Of a stretch of DNA of 64,000 nucleotides, positions 1-7,785 are shown in pieces. The position numbers were made by a program, and so were the translations under genes. The stretch comes from Streptomyces flavochromogenes (GTDB lineage Bacteria; Actinomycetota; Actinomycetes; Streptomycetales; Streptomycetaceae). The stretch covers positions 62,001 to 126,000 of the forward strand of contig NZ_JNZO01000016.1 of the NCBI RefSeq assembly GCF_000717595.1, read 5' to 3'. Position 1 is the stretch's first letter. Every line of letters begins with the position of its first letter. Under the pieces are notes generated by a model. The model was not told the origin of the DNA. It did not search any database and saw nothing but the letters and a program-made list of their open reading frames with translations.

Positions 1-175
1 CGGCCGCGAGCGCGGTGGTCGGCACGGCGATGGCCGCGGCCCGCCTCGACTTGCGCGCGCGCACGAGGCTGAGCGCCGCGGTGGCGACGGTCGGCAGAAG
101 CCACGGCGATGCTCCGCGCGCGAGGCGTACGCCCGTGAGGCTGTCGCGGTGTGCAGAGGTTTGGCTGTGGGGCAT
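1..175 (-). CDS. psd: Phosphatidylserine decarboxylase, N-terminal fragment (cut by window edge)
   Basis: Only the first 58 codons of this leftward gene are inside the window. The ATG at 173-175 has an AAGG ribosome site about 6 bases upstream. The peptide starts MPHSQTSAHRD, followed by a hydrophobic stretch (PWLLPTVATAALSL, about residues 24-37) and a basic RARKSRR segment. From memory this resembles the N-terminus of actinobacterial membrane-associated phosphatidylserine decarboxylases, a gene known beside the ccr/meaA cluster in other Streptomyces. The pyruvoyl-forming Ser motif would lie outside the window, so the call rests on the N-terminus and gene order alone. It follows the acyl-CoA dehydrogenase gene in the same direction after 169 bases, so it may have its own promoter. 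Confidence 0.62.
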   Translation of the reverse strand, partial: MPHSQTSAHRDSLTGVRLARGASPWLLPTVATAALSLVRARKSRRAAAIAVPTTALAA

Positions 176-344
176 GGATGACCTTCGTAGCGGATGATGC
201 CGCACTGGCAACGGGGGACGGCGGCTTTCCCTCGATGCTATCGGTTGCGGGACGCAACTGGGTAAGCCAGGAACCGAGTCGACGGCCGGAAGACGAACAC
301 AGGGTGTGATCTTCTTCGCGGCCGAAACGACTCAAAACCGACAA

Positions 345-1550
345 TCAACCCTGGAATCGGTACTCCTCGAGCAGCCGACGACCAATGATCATTTTCTGGA
401 TCTCGGCGGTACCTTCACCGATGAGCAGCATCGGCGCCTCACGGTAGAGACGCTCGATCTCGTACTCCTTGGAGAACCCGTAGCCGCCGTGAATGCGGAA
501 GGCATCCTCGACGACCTCCTTGCAGTATTCGGAGGCGAGGTACTTCGCCATCCCTGCTTCGAGGTCGTTTCGTTCCCCGGAGTCCTTTTTGCGTGCTGCA
601 TTCACCATCATCGCATGAGCGGCCTCGACCTTGGTAGCCATCTCGGCCAGCTTGAACTGAATCGCCTGGTGCTGGGCGATCGCCTTGCCGAAAGTGTGAC
701 GCTGCTGGGCATACGAGACACCGAGCTCGAAGGCACGCTGAGCGACACCGCAGCCACGGGCCGCCACGTTCACGCGGCCGACCTCGACGCCGTCCATCAT
801 TTGGTAAAACCCTCGGCCGGTGACCCCGCCGAGGACCCGATTGGCCGGAATGCGCAGTCCGTCCATGATGAGTTCGGTGGTGTCGACGCCCTTGTAACCC
901 ATCTTGTCGATCTTCCCGGGGATGGTGAGGCCGGGGCGGACCTCTCCGAAGCCGGGCTCCTTCTCGACGAGGAAGGTCGTCATCGACTTGTGGGGGGCGG
1001 TGCCCTCCGGGTGTCCTTCGTCACTTCGGACGAGAACGGCGACCAGCGTTGACGTTCCGCCATTGGTCAGCCACATCTTCTGGCCGTTCAGGACGTACTC
1101 GTCGCCGTCCTTGACCGCCTTCGACGTGATCGCCGACACGTCCGAGCCGAGGCCCGGCTCCGACATCGAGAACGCGCCACGCGTCTCGCCGGCCGCCATC
1201 CGCGGAAGGAAGTAGTCCTTCTGCTCCTGGGTGCCGTGCTGCTTCAGCATGTACGCCACGATGAAGTGCGTGTTGATGATGCCGGAGACCGACATCCAGC
1301 CACGCGCGATCTCCTCCACGCACAGCGCGTAGGTGAGGAGCGACTCACCCAGACCCCCGTACTCCTCGGGGATCATCAGACCGAAGAGGCCGAGCTCCTT
1401 GAGCCCGTCGACGATCTGCTGGGGGTACTCGTCGCGGTGCTCCAGCTCGGTGGCGACCGGGATGATCTCCTTGTCGACGAACTCCCGGACGGTCTTGAGG
1501 ATCTCCTGCTGGACGTCCGTGAGCCCGGCGGTCTGGGCGAGTCGGGCCAT
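345..1550 (-). CDS. mcd: Acyl-CoA dehydrogenase, probable methylsuccinyl-CoA dehydrogenase
   Basis: A 401-residue FAD-dependent acyl-CoA dehydrogenase. The N-terminal helical domain, the mid-domain (FSMSEPGLGSDV) and the C-terminal domain (RIHGGYGFSKEYEIERLYRE, then GEGTAEIQ) are all present. Glu379 in GEGTAEIQ is the expected catalytic base. The family desaturates acyl-CoA esters and passes electrons to ETF. The ATG at 1550 has GGAG 8 bases upstream and sits 2 bases after the maoC stop. It is the last gene of the ccr operon, so the inferred substrate is (2S)-methylsuccinyl-CoA, giving mesaconyl-CoA. At 401 residues it is shorter than the proteobacterial enzyme (about 550) and matches the ordinary family length. 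Context, not a substrate-specific motif, supports the specificity. The open frame continues upstream of the ATG, but that part is a shadow of maoC. Confidence 0.9.
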   Translation of the reverse strand: MARLAQTAGLTDVQQEILKTVREFVDKEIIPVATELEHRDEYPQQIVDGLKELGLFGLMIPEEYGGLGESLLTYALCVEEIARGWMSVSGIINTHFIVAYMLKQHGTQEQKDYFLPRMAAGETRGAFSMSEPGLGSDVSAITSKAVKDGDEYVLNGQKMWLTNGGTSTLVAVLVRSDEGHPEGTAPHKSMTTFLVEKEPGFGEVRPGLTIPGKIDKMGYKGVDTTELIMDGLRIPANRVLGGVTGRGFYQMMDGVEVGRVNVAARGCGVAQRAFELGVSYAQQRHTFGKAIAQHQAIQFKLAEMATKVEAAHAMMVNAARKKDSGERNDLEAGMAKYLASEYCKEVVEDAFRIHGGYGFSKEYEIERLYREAPMLLIGEGTAEIQKMIIGRRLLEEYRFQG

Positions 1551-1552
1551 GG

Positions 1553-2077
1553 CTACTTCTCCGTCTTCTTGGCGGGCTCGATCAGCTCGGGGCGGCCGGG
1601 CTGCTCGCCGCCGCGCTCCTTGATGTACGTCTCGGTGGGGACCATCACCTTGCGGCGGAAGACACACACGAGGGTGCCGTCCTGCTTGTAGCCCTTGGTC
1701 TCGACGTAGACGATGCCGCGGTCGTTCTTCGACTTCGACGGGGTCTTGTCCAGGACCGTGGTCTCGCCGTAGATCGTGTCGCCGTGGAAGGTCGGCGCCA
1801 CGTGCCGCAGCGACTCGATCTCCAGGTTGGCGATGGCCTTGCCGGAGACGTCCGGCACGGACATGCCGAGCAGCAGCGAGTAGATGTAGTTGCCGACGAC
1901 GACGTTCTTGCCGAAATCCGTCGTGTTCTCGGCGTAGTTCACATCCATGTGCAGCGGATGGTGGTTCATCGTCAGCAGACAGAAGAGGTGGTCGTCGTAC
2001 TCGGTGACCGTCTTTCCGGGCCAGTGCTTGTAGACGGCGCCGACTTCGAACTCTTCGTAGGTGCGGCCGAACTGCAT
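1553..2077 (-). CDS. MaoC-family hotdog dehydratase, probable mesaconyl-CoA hydratase
   Basis: A 174-residue single-hotdog protein of the MaoC/R-hydratase family. The hydratase signature is visible as MNHHPLHMDVNYA (about residues 37-49), matching the N-x-x-P-x-H-x-D pattern. It lies 5 bases after the lyase gene and 2 bases before the dehydrogenase gene, so translation is probably coupled. In the ethylmalonyl-CoA pathway a MaoC-type enzyme hydrates mesaconyl-C1-CoA to beta-methylmalyl-CoA, and that is the inferred role. The classical proteobacterial Mch is about twice this length with two hotdog domains, so this short form is either a dimeric equivalent or has a related substrate. The C-terminal tail (GRPELIEPAKKTEK) is charged and probably flexible. 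Confidence 0.85.
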   Translation of the reverse strand: MQFGRTYEEFEVGAVYKHWPGKTVTEYDDHLFCLLTMNHHPLHMDVNYAENTTDFGKNVVVGNYIYSLLLGMSVPDVSGKAIANLEIESLRHVAPTFHGDTIYGETTVLDKTPSKSKNDRGIVYVETKGYKQDGTLVCVFRRKVMVPTETYIKERGGEQPGRPELIEPAKKTEK

Positions 2078-2082
2078 CGGGA

Positions 2083-3048
2083 TCAGGCCTCCGGGATCTC
2101 GAACTTGCCGGTGCGCTGCATACCGGCGGCACGGCCCTTGCCGGAGATGACCAGGGCCATCTTGCGGGAGGCCTCGTCGATCATCTCGTCGCCGAGCATC
2201 GCGGAGCCCTTCTTCCCGCCGGCCTCGGACGTGTAGTAGTCGTACGCGTCGAGGATGAGCTCGGCGTGGTCGTAGTCCTCCTGCGAGGGCGAGAAGATCT
2301 CGTTGGCGGCGGCGACCTGGTCCGGGTGCAGCACCCACTTGCCGTCGAAACCGAGGGCGGCGGCGCGCTGCGCGACGGCCTTGTAGCCCTCCTGGTTGCG
2401 GATCTGGAGGTACGGGCCGTCGATCGCCTGCAGGTTGTTGGCGCGGGCCGCCATCAGGATGCTCATCAGGATGTGGTGGTACGCGTCCGCCGGGTAGCCG
2501 GGCGGCTGCTCGCCCACGACGAGGGACTTCATGTTGATGGAGGCCATGAAGTCGGCCGGGCCGAAGATGATCGTCTCGACGCGCTGGGAGGCCTGCGCGA
2601 TCGCGTTGACGTTGTTCAGGCCCTGGGCGTTCTCGATCTGCGCCTCGATGCCGATCTTGCCGACCTCGAAGCCCATCGTCTTCTCGATCTGGGTCAGCAG
2701 GAGGTCGAGCGCCACGATCTGCTGGGCGTCCTGGACCTTCGGCAGCATGATGCAGTCGAGGTTCTGGCCGGCGCCCTCGACGACGGTGACGACGTCACGG
2801 TACGTCCAGTGGGTCGTCCAGTCGTTGACGCGGACGACACGGGTCTTGCCGGTCCAGTCGCCCTCGTTCAGGAACTTCACGATGGTGTGCCGGGCCTCGG
2901 GCTTGGCCAGCGGGGCGCACGCGTCCTCCAGGTCGAGGAAGACCTGGTCGGCGGCGAGGCCCTGGGCCTTCTCCAGGAAGCGCGGGTTGGAACCGGGGAC
3001 CGCCAGGCAGGAGCGGCGCGGACGCAGGCGGTTCACGGGGCTGGTCAT
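2083..3048 (-). CDS. HpcH/HpaI aldolase family lyase, L-malyl-CoA/beta-methylmalyl-CoA lyase type
   Basis: A 321-residue TIM-barrel lyase of the citrate lyase beta-subunit/malyl-CoA lyase family. Visible motifs are FLDLEDACAPLAK (about 37-49), an RVND segment with Arg73, IGIEAQIENAQGL (133-143) with Glu139, and IFGPADFMASI with Asp166. Glu139 and Asp166 are the expected Mg2+ ligands. The inferred reaction is cleavage of beta-methylmalyl-CoA to glyoxylate and propionyl-CoA, the carbon-splitting step of the ethylmalonyl-CoA pathway. Its ATG overlaps the meaA stop by 4 bases (ATGA), indicating translational coupling. Gene order puts it between mutase and hydratase. Specificity for malyl-CoA versus methylmalyl-CoA cannot be read from the sequence. 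Confidence 0.9.
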   Translation of the reverse strand: MTSPVNRLRPRRSCLAVPGSNPRFLEKAQGLAADQVFLDLEDACAPLAKPEARHTIVKFLNEGDWTGKTRVVRVNDWTTHWTYRDVVTVVEGAGQNLDCIMLPKVQDAQQIVALDLLLTQIEKTMGFEVGKIGIEAQIENAQGLNNVNAIAQASQRVETIIFGPADFMASINMKSLVVGEQPPGYPADAYHHILMSILMAARANNLQAIDGPYLQIRNQEGYKAVAQRAAALGFDGKWVLHPDQVAAANEIFSPSQEDYDHAELILDAYDYYTSEAGGKKGSAMLGDEMIDEASRKMALVISGKGRAAGMQRTGKFEIPEA

Positions 3049-5066
3049 GCGGGGACCTCCGTACTTTCAAGGGGGTGGAGCTTGTTCGCTGTCCGGATCT
3101 CGTCGACGATACGTCCGATGATCTCCGTGATACCGAAGTCCTTCGGTGTGAAGACGGCGGCCACACCCGCACGCTTCAGTTCTGCGGCGTCGGCGTTCGG
3201 GATGATCCCGCCGACGATGACCGGCACGTCGGCCGCGCCCGCCTCGCGGAGGCGGTCGAGGACGTCCGGCACCAGCTCGGCGTGCGAGCCGGAGAGGATC
3301 GACAGACCCACGCAGTGCACGTCCTCCGCGAGGGCCGCGTTCACGATCTGCTCGGGCGTCAGCCGGATGCCCTGGTAGACCACCTCGAAACCGGCGTCCC
3401 GCGCGCGTACGGCGATCTGCTCGGCCCCGTTGGAGTGACCGTCCAGGCCCGGCTTGCCGACGAGCAGCCGCAGCCGCCCGACGCCCATCTCCTCGGCGGT
3501 CCGCGCCACCTTGTCCCGTACGAGGGCCAGCGGCGTGCCGGCCTCGGCCGTCACCGCGACCGGGGCCGAGGACACGCCCGTCGGGGCGCGGAACTCGCCG
3601 AAGACGTCCCGCAGCGCCCAGGACCACTCCCCGGTCGTGACGCCCGCACGCGCGCACTCCAGGGTGGCGGCGAAGAGGTTGCCGTCACCGGCAGCCGTCG
3701 CCTTCAGCGTCGCCAGGGATTCCTGGGCGCGGGTCTCGTCGCGGTTGTCGCGCCACTCGTGGAGGGCCGCGACCACCCGCGCCTCGTTCGCCGGGTCCAC
3801 CGTCATGATCGCGGTGTCCAGGTCGGCGGTGAGGGGGTTCTCCTCGGTCGCCTGGAAGATGTTGACGCCGATGATCTTCTCGTCGCCGGCCTCGATCCGG
3901 GCGCGCCGCTCGGCGTGCGAGGAGACGAGCTGCGACTTGAGGTAGCCGGACTCGACGGCGGCCATCGCGCCGCCCATCTCCTGGATCCGCTCGATCTCGG
4001 CCAGGCACTCCTCGACGAGCGAGTCGACCTTGGCCTCGATGACGTGCGAGCCGGCGAAGATGTCCTCGTACTCCAGGAGGTCGGACTCGTGGGCGAGGAC
4101 CTGCTGGATGCGGAGCGACCACTGCTGGTCCCACGGCCGGGGCAGGCCGAGCGCCTCGTTCCAGGCGGGCAGCTGCACGGCACGTGCGCGGGCGTCCTTG
4201 GAGAGGGTGACGGCCAGCATCTCCAGGACGATCCGCTGGACGTTGTTCTCGGGCTGGGCCTCGGTCAGACCGAGCGAGTTGACCTGCACGCCGTAGCGGA
4301 ACCGGCGCTGCTTCTCGTTCTCGATGCCGTACCGCTCGCGGGTGACCTTGTCCCAGATGCGGCCGAAGGCGCGCATCTTGCACATCTCCTCGATGAAGCG
4401 GACGCCCGCGTTCACGAAGAAGGAGATACGGGCCACGACCTCGCCCTTGCGGTCCTCCGGGACCTGGCCCGAGGCGAACACCGCGTCGAGCACGGCGATC
4501 GCGGTGGACATCGCGTACGAGATCTCCTGGACCGGAGTGGCCCCGGCCTCCTGCAGGTGGTAGCTGCAGATGTTGATCGGGTTCCACTTCGGGATGTTGT
4601 TCACCGTGTAGGTGATCATGTCCGTCGTGAGGCGGAGGGAGGGGCCGGGCGGGAAGACGTGCGTCCCGCGCGACAGGTACTCCTTCACGATGTCGTTCTG
4701 GGTGGTGCCCTGGAGCCGGGTGATGTCCGCACCCTGCTCCTCCGCGACCACCTGGTAGAGCGCCAGGAGCCACATCGCCGTGGCGTTGATGGTCATCGAG
4801 GTGTTCATCTGGTCCAGGGGGATGTCCTGGAACAGCCGCCGCATGTCACCGAGGTGCGAGACGGGGACGCCGACCCGGCCGACCTCGCCGCGGGCGAGGA
4901 TGTGGTCGGGGTCGTAGCCCGTCTGCGTCGGCAGGTCGAACGCGACCGAGAGGCCGGTCTGACCCTTGGCGAGGTTGCGCCGGTACAGCTCGTTGGACGC
5001 CTCGGCGGTCGAGTGACCGGCGTACGTCCGCATGAGCCACGGCCGGTCCTTCTGGCGCTCAGTCAT
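3045..5066 (-). CDS. meaA: Ethylmalonyl-CoA mutase (MeaA), adenosylcobalamin-dependent
   Basis: A 673-residue fused acyl-CoA mutase. Residues about 1-520 form the substrate-binding barrel, with typical motifs RTYAGHSTAEASNELY near the start and VAFDLPTQTGYDPDH. Residues about 530-660 form the B12-binding domain, with the D-x-H-x-x-G cobalamin motif as LDGHSNGAEQI near residue 540. The enzyme rearranges ethylmalonyl-CoA to methylsuccinyl-CoA. Unlike methylmalonyl-CoA mutase it is a single-subunit form, and its placement 14 bases after ccr supports the ethylmalonyl assignment. The stop overlaps the next gene by 4 bases. The ribosome site before ATG 5066 is weak, fitting dependence on translation from ccr. 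Confidence 0.95.
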   Translation of the reverse strand: MTERQKDRPWLMRTYAGHSTAEASNELYRRNLAKGQTGLSVAFDLPTQTGYDPDHILARGEVGRVGVPVSHLGDMRRLFQDIPLDQMNTSMTINATAMWLLALYQVVAEEQGADITRLQGTTQNDIVKEYLSRGTHVFPPGPSLRLTTDMITYTVNNIPKWNPINICSYHLQEAGATPVQEISYAMSTAIAVLDAVFASGQVPEDRKGEVVARISFFVNAGVRFIEEMCKMRAFGRIWDKVTRERYGIENEKQRRFRYGVQVNSLGLTEAQPENNVQRIVLEMLAVTLSKDARARAVQLPAWNEALGLPRPWDQQWSLRIQQVLAHESDLLEYEDIFAGSHVIEAKVDSLVEECLAEIERIQEMGGAMAAVESGYLKSQLVSSHAERRARIEAGDEKIIGVNIFQATEENPLTADLDTAIMTVDPANEARVVAALHEWRDNRDETRAQESLATLKATAAGDGNLFAATLECARAGVTTGEWSWALRDVFGEFRAPTGVSSAPVAVTAEAGTPLALVRDKVARTAEEMGVGRLRLLVGKPGLDGHSNGAEQIAVRARDAGFEVVYQGIRLTPEQIVNAALAEDVHCVGLSILSGSHAELVPDVLDRLREAGAADVPVIVGGIIPNADAAELKRAGVAAVFTPKDFGITEIIGRIVDEIRTANKLHPLESTEVPA

Positions 5067-5080
5067 CTATGGTCCCGGGC

Positions 5081-6418
5081 TCAGATGTTGCGGAAACGGT
5101 TGATGGCGTCGATGTGCTGGGCACGCATCTCCGGGTTGCGGACGCCGAGGCCCTCCCGGGGCGCGAGCGCGAGGACGCCGACCTTGCCCTGGTGCAGGTT
5201 GCGGTGGACGTCGTAGGCGGCCTGGCCGGTCTCCTCCAGGGAGTAGACCTTCGACAGGGTGGGGTGGATCTTGCCCTTGGCGATCAGACGGTTGGCCTCC
5301 CACGCCTCGCGGTAGTTGGCGAAGTGCGAGCCGATGATCCGCTTGAGCGACATCCACAGGTAGCGGTTGTCGTACTCGTGCATGTAGCCCGAGGTGGAGG
5401 CGCAGGTGGTGATGGTGCCGCCCTTGCGGGTGACGTAGACGCTGGCGCCGAAGGTCTCGCGGCCCGGGTGCTCGAAGACGATGTCGATGTCCTCGCCGCC
5501 GGTGAGCTCGCGGATGCGCTTGCCGAAGCGCTTCCACTCCTTCGGGTCCTGGGTGTGCTCGTCCTTCCAGAACTTGTAGCCCTCGGCGTTGCGGTCGATG
5601 ACCGCCTCGGCGCCCATCGACCGGCAGATGTCGGCCTTCTCGGGGGAGGAGACGACACAGATCGGGTTGGCGCCGCCGGCCAGGGCGAACTGCGTGGCGT
5701 ACGAGCCGAGGCCGCCGCTCGCGCCCCAGATGAGGACGTTGTCGCCCTGCTTCATGCCGGCGCCGTTGCGCGAGACCAGCTGGCGGTACGCGGTGGAGTT
5801 GACGAGGCCCGGGGACGCCGCCTCCTCCCAGCTCAGGTGGTCGGGCTTCGGCATCAGCTGGTTCGACTTGACCAGCGCGATCTCCGCCAGGCCGCCGAAG
5901 TTGGTCTCGAAGCCCCAGATGCGCTGTTCGGGGTCGAGCATCGTGTCGTTGTGGCCGTCCGAGGACTCCAGCTCGACCGAGAGGCAGTGGGCGACGACCT
6001 CGTCGCCGGGCTTCCACGAGTTCACGCCGGGGCCGGTGCGCAGCACGACGCCCGCGAGGTCGGAGCCGATGACGTGGTACGGCAGGTCGTGACGCTTGCT
6101 GAGCTCGCTGAGACGGCCGTAGCGCTCCAGGAAGCCGAAGGTCGAGACGGGCTCGAAGATCGAGGTCCAGACCGAGTTGTAGTTCACGGAGCTGGCCATG
6201 ACGGCGACCAGGGCCTCGCCCGGGCCGAGCTCGGGGAGGGCCACGTCGTCGAGGTGCAGCGACTTGCGCGGGTCCTTGTCACGGCTGGCGAGCCCGGCGA
6301 ACATCTCCGCCTCGTCCTTGTGGACGGTGATGGCGCGGTACGACTCGGGGAGCGGGATGTTCGCGAAGTCGGCGGACGTGGAGTCCGGGGACTGGATCGC
6401 GTCCAGGATGTCCTTCAC
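5081..6418 (-). CDS. ccr: Crotonyl-CoA carboxylase/reductase
   Basis: A 445-residue medium-chain reductase that reductively carboxylates crotonyl-CoA with NADPH and CO2 to ethylmalonyl-CoA. The Rossmann motif is visible as WGASGGLGSYATQFA (231-245). The four CO2-pocket residues known from the Kitasatospora setae enzyme (Asn81, Phe170, Glu171, His365) occur here at exactly those numbers: VNYN81S, GF170E171TN and GSH365F. That argues for a true carboxylase rather than a plain enoyl reductase. The GTG at 6416-6418 is preceded by GGAGG 7 bases upstream. The frame continues upstream, but without a better start. It heads the ccr-meaA-lyase-maoC-mcd operon. It supplies ethylmalonyl-CoA both to central carbon metabolism and as a possible polyketide extender unit. 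Confidence 0.97.
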   Translation of the reverse strand: MKDILDAIQSPDSTSADFANIPLPESYRAITVHKDEAEMFAGLASRDKDPRKSLHLDDVALPELGPGEALVAVMASSVNYNSVWTSIFEPVSTFGFLERYGRLSELSKRHDLPYHVIGSDLAGVVLRTGPGVNSWKPGDEVVAHCLSVELESSDGHNDTMLDPEQRIWGFETNFGGLAEIALVKSNQLMPKPDHLSWEEAASPGLVNSTAYRQLVSRNGAGMKQGDNVLIWGASGGLGSYATQFALAGGANPICVVSSPEKADICRSMGAEAVIDRNAEGYKFWKDEHTQDPKEWKRFGKRIRELTGGEDIDIVFEHPGRETFGASVYVTRKGGTITTCASTSGYMHEYDNRYLWMSLKRIIGSHFANYREAWEANRLIAKGKIHPTLSKVYSLEETGQAAYDVHRNLHQGKVGVLALAPREGLGVRNPEMRAQHIDAINRFRNI

Positions 6419-6652
6419 GGGGTTGCCTCCGGCGGTGCGGCGTCCTGAGGGGAGGACGCGCTGAGGGTTACGTCTGGGGCTGCTGCTGTGGAGGTGTGCC
6501 GTCGGTTCGGCGGGGGTGCTGCGGGCTGCGCCTGGTGGGCGCGGTGGGTGCCTGTGACGCAGGCGTCCGGGCGCACAATCACGATCGCTTGTGGGGACAG
6601 CCGGCGCACGAGGAGACCTCTGCGCGCCGACCGCCCGGACACCATCAACGTA

Positions 6653-6689
6653 TGGCACGCCGTGTCACGTGACAAGGCACTGCGTGCCA
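6653..6689. promoter_or_regulatory. Nested inverted repeat, candidate operator for ccr
   Basis: Outer arms TGGCACGC (6653-6660) and GCGTGCCA (6682-6689) are perfect inverted repeats. Between them sits a perfect 12-bp palindrome, TGTCACGTGACA (6663-6674). The right outer arm is also part of GGCAC-TGC-GTGCC (6676-6688). Dyads of this size suit a dimeric TetR-family repressor or activator. The adjacent tetR gene is the natural candidate, since TetR-type CcrR controls ccr in Methylorubrum. Binding is inferred, not shown. Confidence 0.6.
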
Positions 6690-6717
6690 ACAATTTCACT
6701 CATATGCAATCTGCCGG

Positions 6718-6727
6718 TCACATGTGA
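6718..6727. promoter_or_regulatory. Perfect 10-bp palindrome, possible second operator half
   Basis: TCACATGTGA is a perfect palindrome 44 bases from the inner palindrome at 6663-6674, and it shares the TCACrTGTGA-like core with it (GTCACGTGAC versus GTCACATGTGA). The similarity suggests two binding sites for one regulator. Short palindromes also arise by chance, so this is a weaker call than the nested dyad. Confidence 0.4.
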
Positions 6728-6758
6728 GCGATGATCGATCGAATCGCAGGTCAAAACG

Positions 6759-6793
6759 GACGAAGGCCGCCCCGGAGAGGGGCGGCCTTCGTC
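6759..6793 (-). terminator. Strong hairpin terminator after tetR
   Basis: A perfect 15-bp stem: GACGAAGGCCGCCCC at 6759-6773 pairs with 6779-6793 around a 5-base loop (GGAGA). It lies 47 bases downstream of the tetR stop and before the ccr promoter region. There is no U-tract, as is usual in Streptomyces. It would insulate ccr from tetR transcription. Confidence 0.85.
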
Positions 6794-6839
6794 GTGAGCA
6801 GTGGAGTGAGGGGCGGGGGCTGATCCCGCAGGGGCGTCG

Positions 6840-7670
6840 TCAGCTCTTCGTCAGTGCCTGCTGGATCGTGCGCATGACCTCGTCGAGCGGAGCGTCCGTC
6901 CGGGCCACGGCGACCACCACGTCACCCGTGGTGGAGGCCCGGACGGCCGGGGCCGGCTCGGTGGTCCCCGGGGAGGACGAGGAGGGGGCCGGCCGGCCCG
7001 CGCCTATGCCCGAGCCGAAGGTCTCCCGGACGATCGCGAAGGCGTGGTCCAGCTGGCTCTCCACGTCGCCCTGCCCGCCCGCCCGCAGCCAGCGGCGCAG
7101 GACGTGGTTGTGGGCCGTGACGACCGCGGAGGCCGCCACCTCGGCGAGCAGCGGGTCGTCGTTCCCGTCGTGGTGGTCGCGCTCGTCGAAGTGCCCGAGC
7201 AGATAGCGGGTGAACAGCCGCTCGTAGCGGGCCACCGAGGCGATCTCCCGCTCCCGCAGGGTCGGCACCTCGCGCGTGAGCCGGTAACGCTCCACGGAGA
7301 CCGCGGGGGAGCCCGCGTACATCTTCATGACTTCCTTGATGCCCCGGCACACCGTGTCGAGGGGGTGCTCGTGCGGCGGGGCCGCGTTCAGCACCGCCTC
7401 CGCCCGCACCAGGGTGTCGTCGTGATCCGGGAAGATCGCCTCTTCCTTGGAGCGGAAGTGCCGGAAGAACGTCCGTCGCGCGACCCCGGCCCGGGCGGCG
7501 ATCTCGTCGACCGTCGTGGCCTCGTACCCCTTGCTCGCGAAGAGCTCCATCGCGGCCGTGGCGAGCTCCCGGCGCATCTTGAGCCGCTGCGCGGCGGCAC
7601 GAGTGCCCGCCGCGCTCTCCGGAGCGTCGGACGGGGACGTGGCACGGGGTGTCTTCGCGGCCTTGGGCAT
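6840..7670 (-). CDS. TetR-family transcriptional regulator, likely regulator of the ethylmalonyl-CoA locus
   Basis: A 276-residue protein. The TetR helix-turn-helix lies near residues 33-80 (RRELATAAMELFASKGYEATTVDEIAARAG, then RTFFRHFRSKEEAIF). The ligand domain follows, and then a low-complexity Ser/Pro/Ala linker (APSSSSPGTTEPAP) and a C-terminal helix (LDEVMRTIQQALTKS). The last part makes it longer than the usual ~200 residues. It sits between hbd and ccr, with terminator hairpins on both sides, so it is probably transcribed alone. The target is inferred to be the palindromes at 6653-6727. The alternative start at 7688 (MQYVRT) would add six residues. The chosen ATG at 7670 matches the usual basic, disordered N-terminus. 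Confidence 0.88.
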   Translation of the reverse strand: MPKAAKTPRATSPSDAPESAAGTRAAAQRLKMRRELATAAMELFASKGYEATTVDEIAARAGVARRTFFRHFRSKEEAIFPDHDDTLVRAEAVLNAAPPHEHPLDTVCRGIKEVMKMYAGSPAVSVERYRLTREVPTLREREIASVARYERLFTRYLLGHFDERDHHDGNDDPLLAEVAASAVVTAHNHVLRRWLRAGGQGDVESQLDHAFAIVRETFGSGIGAGRPAPSSSSPGTTEPAPAVRASTTGDVVVAVARTDAPLDEVMRTIQQALTKS

Positions 7671-7720
7671 GGTCCGAACGTACTGCATCGGAGGGGGAGT
7701 GTGCCCAGGTGGGGGCGGGG

Positions 7721-7755
7721 AGCCCCCCGGGGCACCGACGGTGCCCGGAGGGCTC
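7721..7755 (-). terminator. Hairpin terminator after the 3-hydroxybutyryl-CoA dehydrogenase gene
   Basis: AGCCCCCCGGGGCACC pairs with GGTGCCCGGAGGGCT around the loop GAC (7737-7739), with one mismatch and one bulge. The core GGGCACC/GGTGCCC arms (7730-7746) are perfect. The hairpin lies 31-65 bases downstream of the hbd stop and about 50 bases upstream of the tetR start, so it separates the two genes. Confidence 0.7.
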
Positions 7756-7785
7756 AGCAGACCACCCCAGCCGGCCGCTCCCGGC

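Larger units (their letters stand above)
6419..6839. promoter_or_regulatory. ccr upstream region with nested palindromes
   Basis: This is a 421-base gap between tetR and ccr. No reading frame here looks like a gene. It contains the operator-like palindromes at 6653-6727 and the tetR terminator hairpin at 6759-6793. The palindromes lie between that terminator and the ccr start, leaving a 5' leader of roughly 230 bases if transcription begins near them. I could not identify a convincing -35/-10 pair. An alternative is a promoter closer to the gene. Confidence 0.6.

Noticed and set aside
15..197. Rightward open frame of 60 codons at the left edge
   Set aside because: It is antisense to the start of a likely phosphatidylserine decarboxylase gene and has no ribosome site or homology that I recognise.
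306..1052. Rightward 248-codon frame over the acyl-CoA dehydrogenase gene
   Set aside because: It is an antisense shadow of a well-supported gene; the opposite strand carries all family motifs.
3075..5216. Long rightward frame opposite meaA
   Set aside because: Long antisense frames are expected at this G+C content. Its sequence is a low-complexity Arg/Asp/Leu/Val mixture with no motif.
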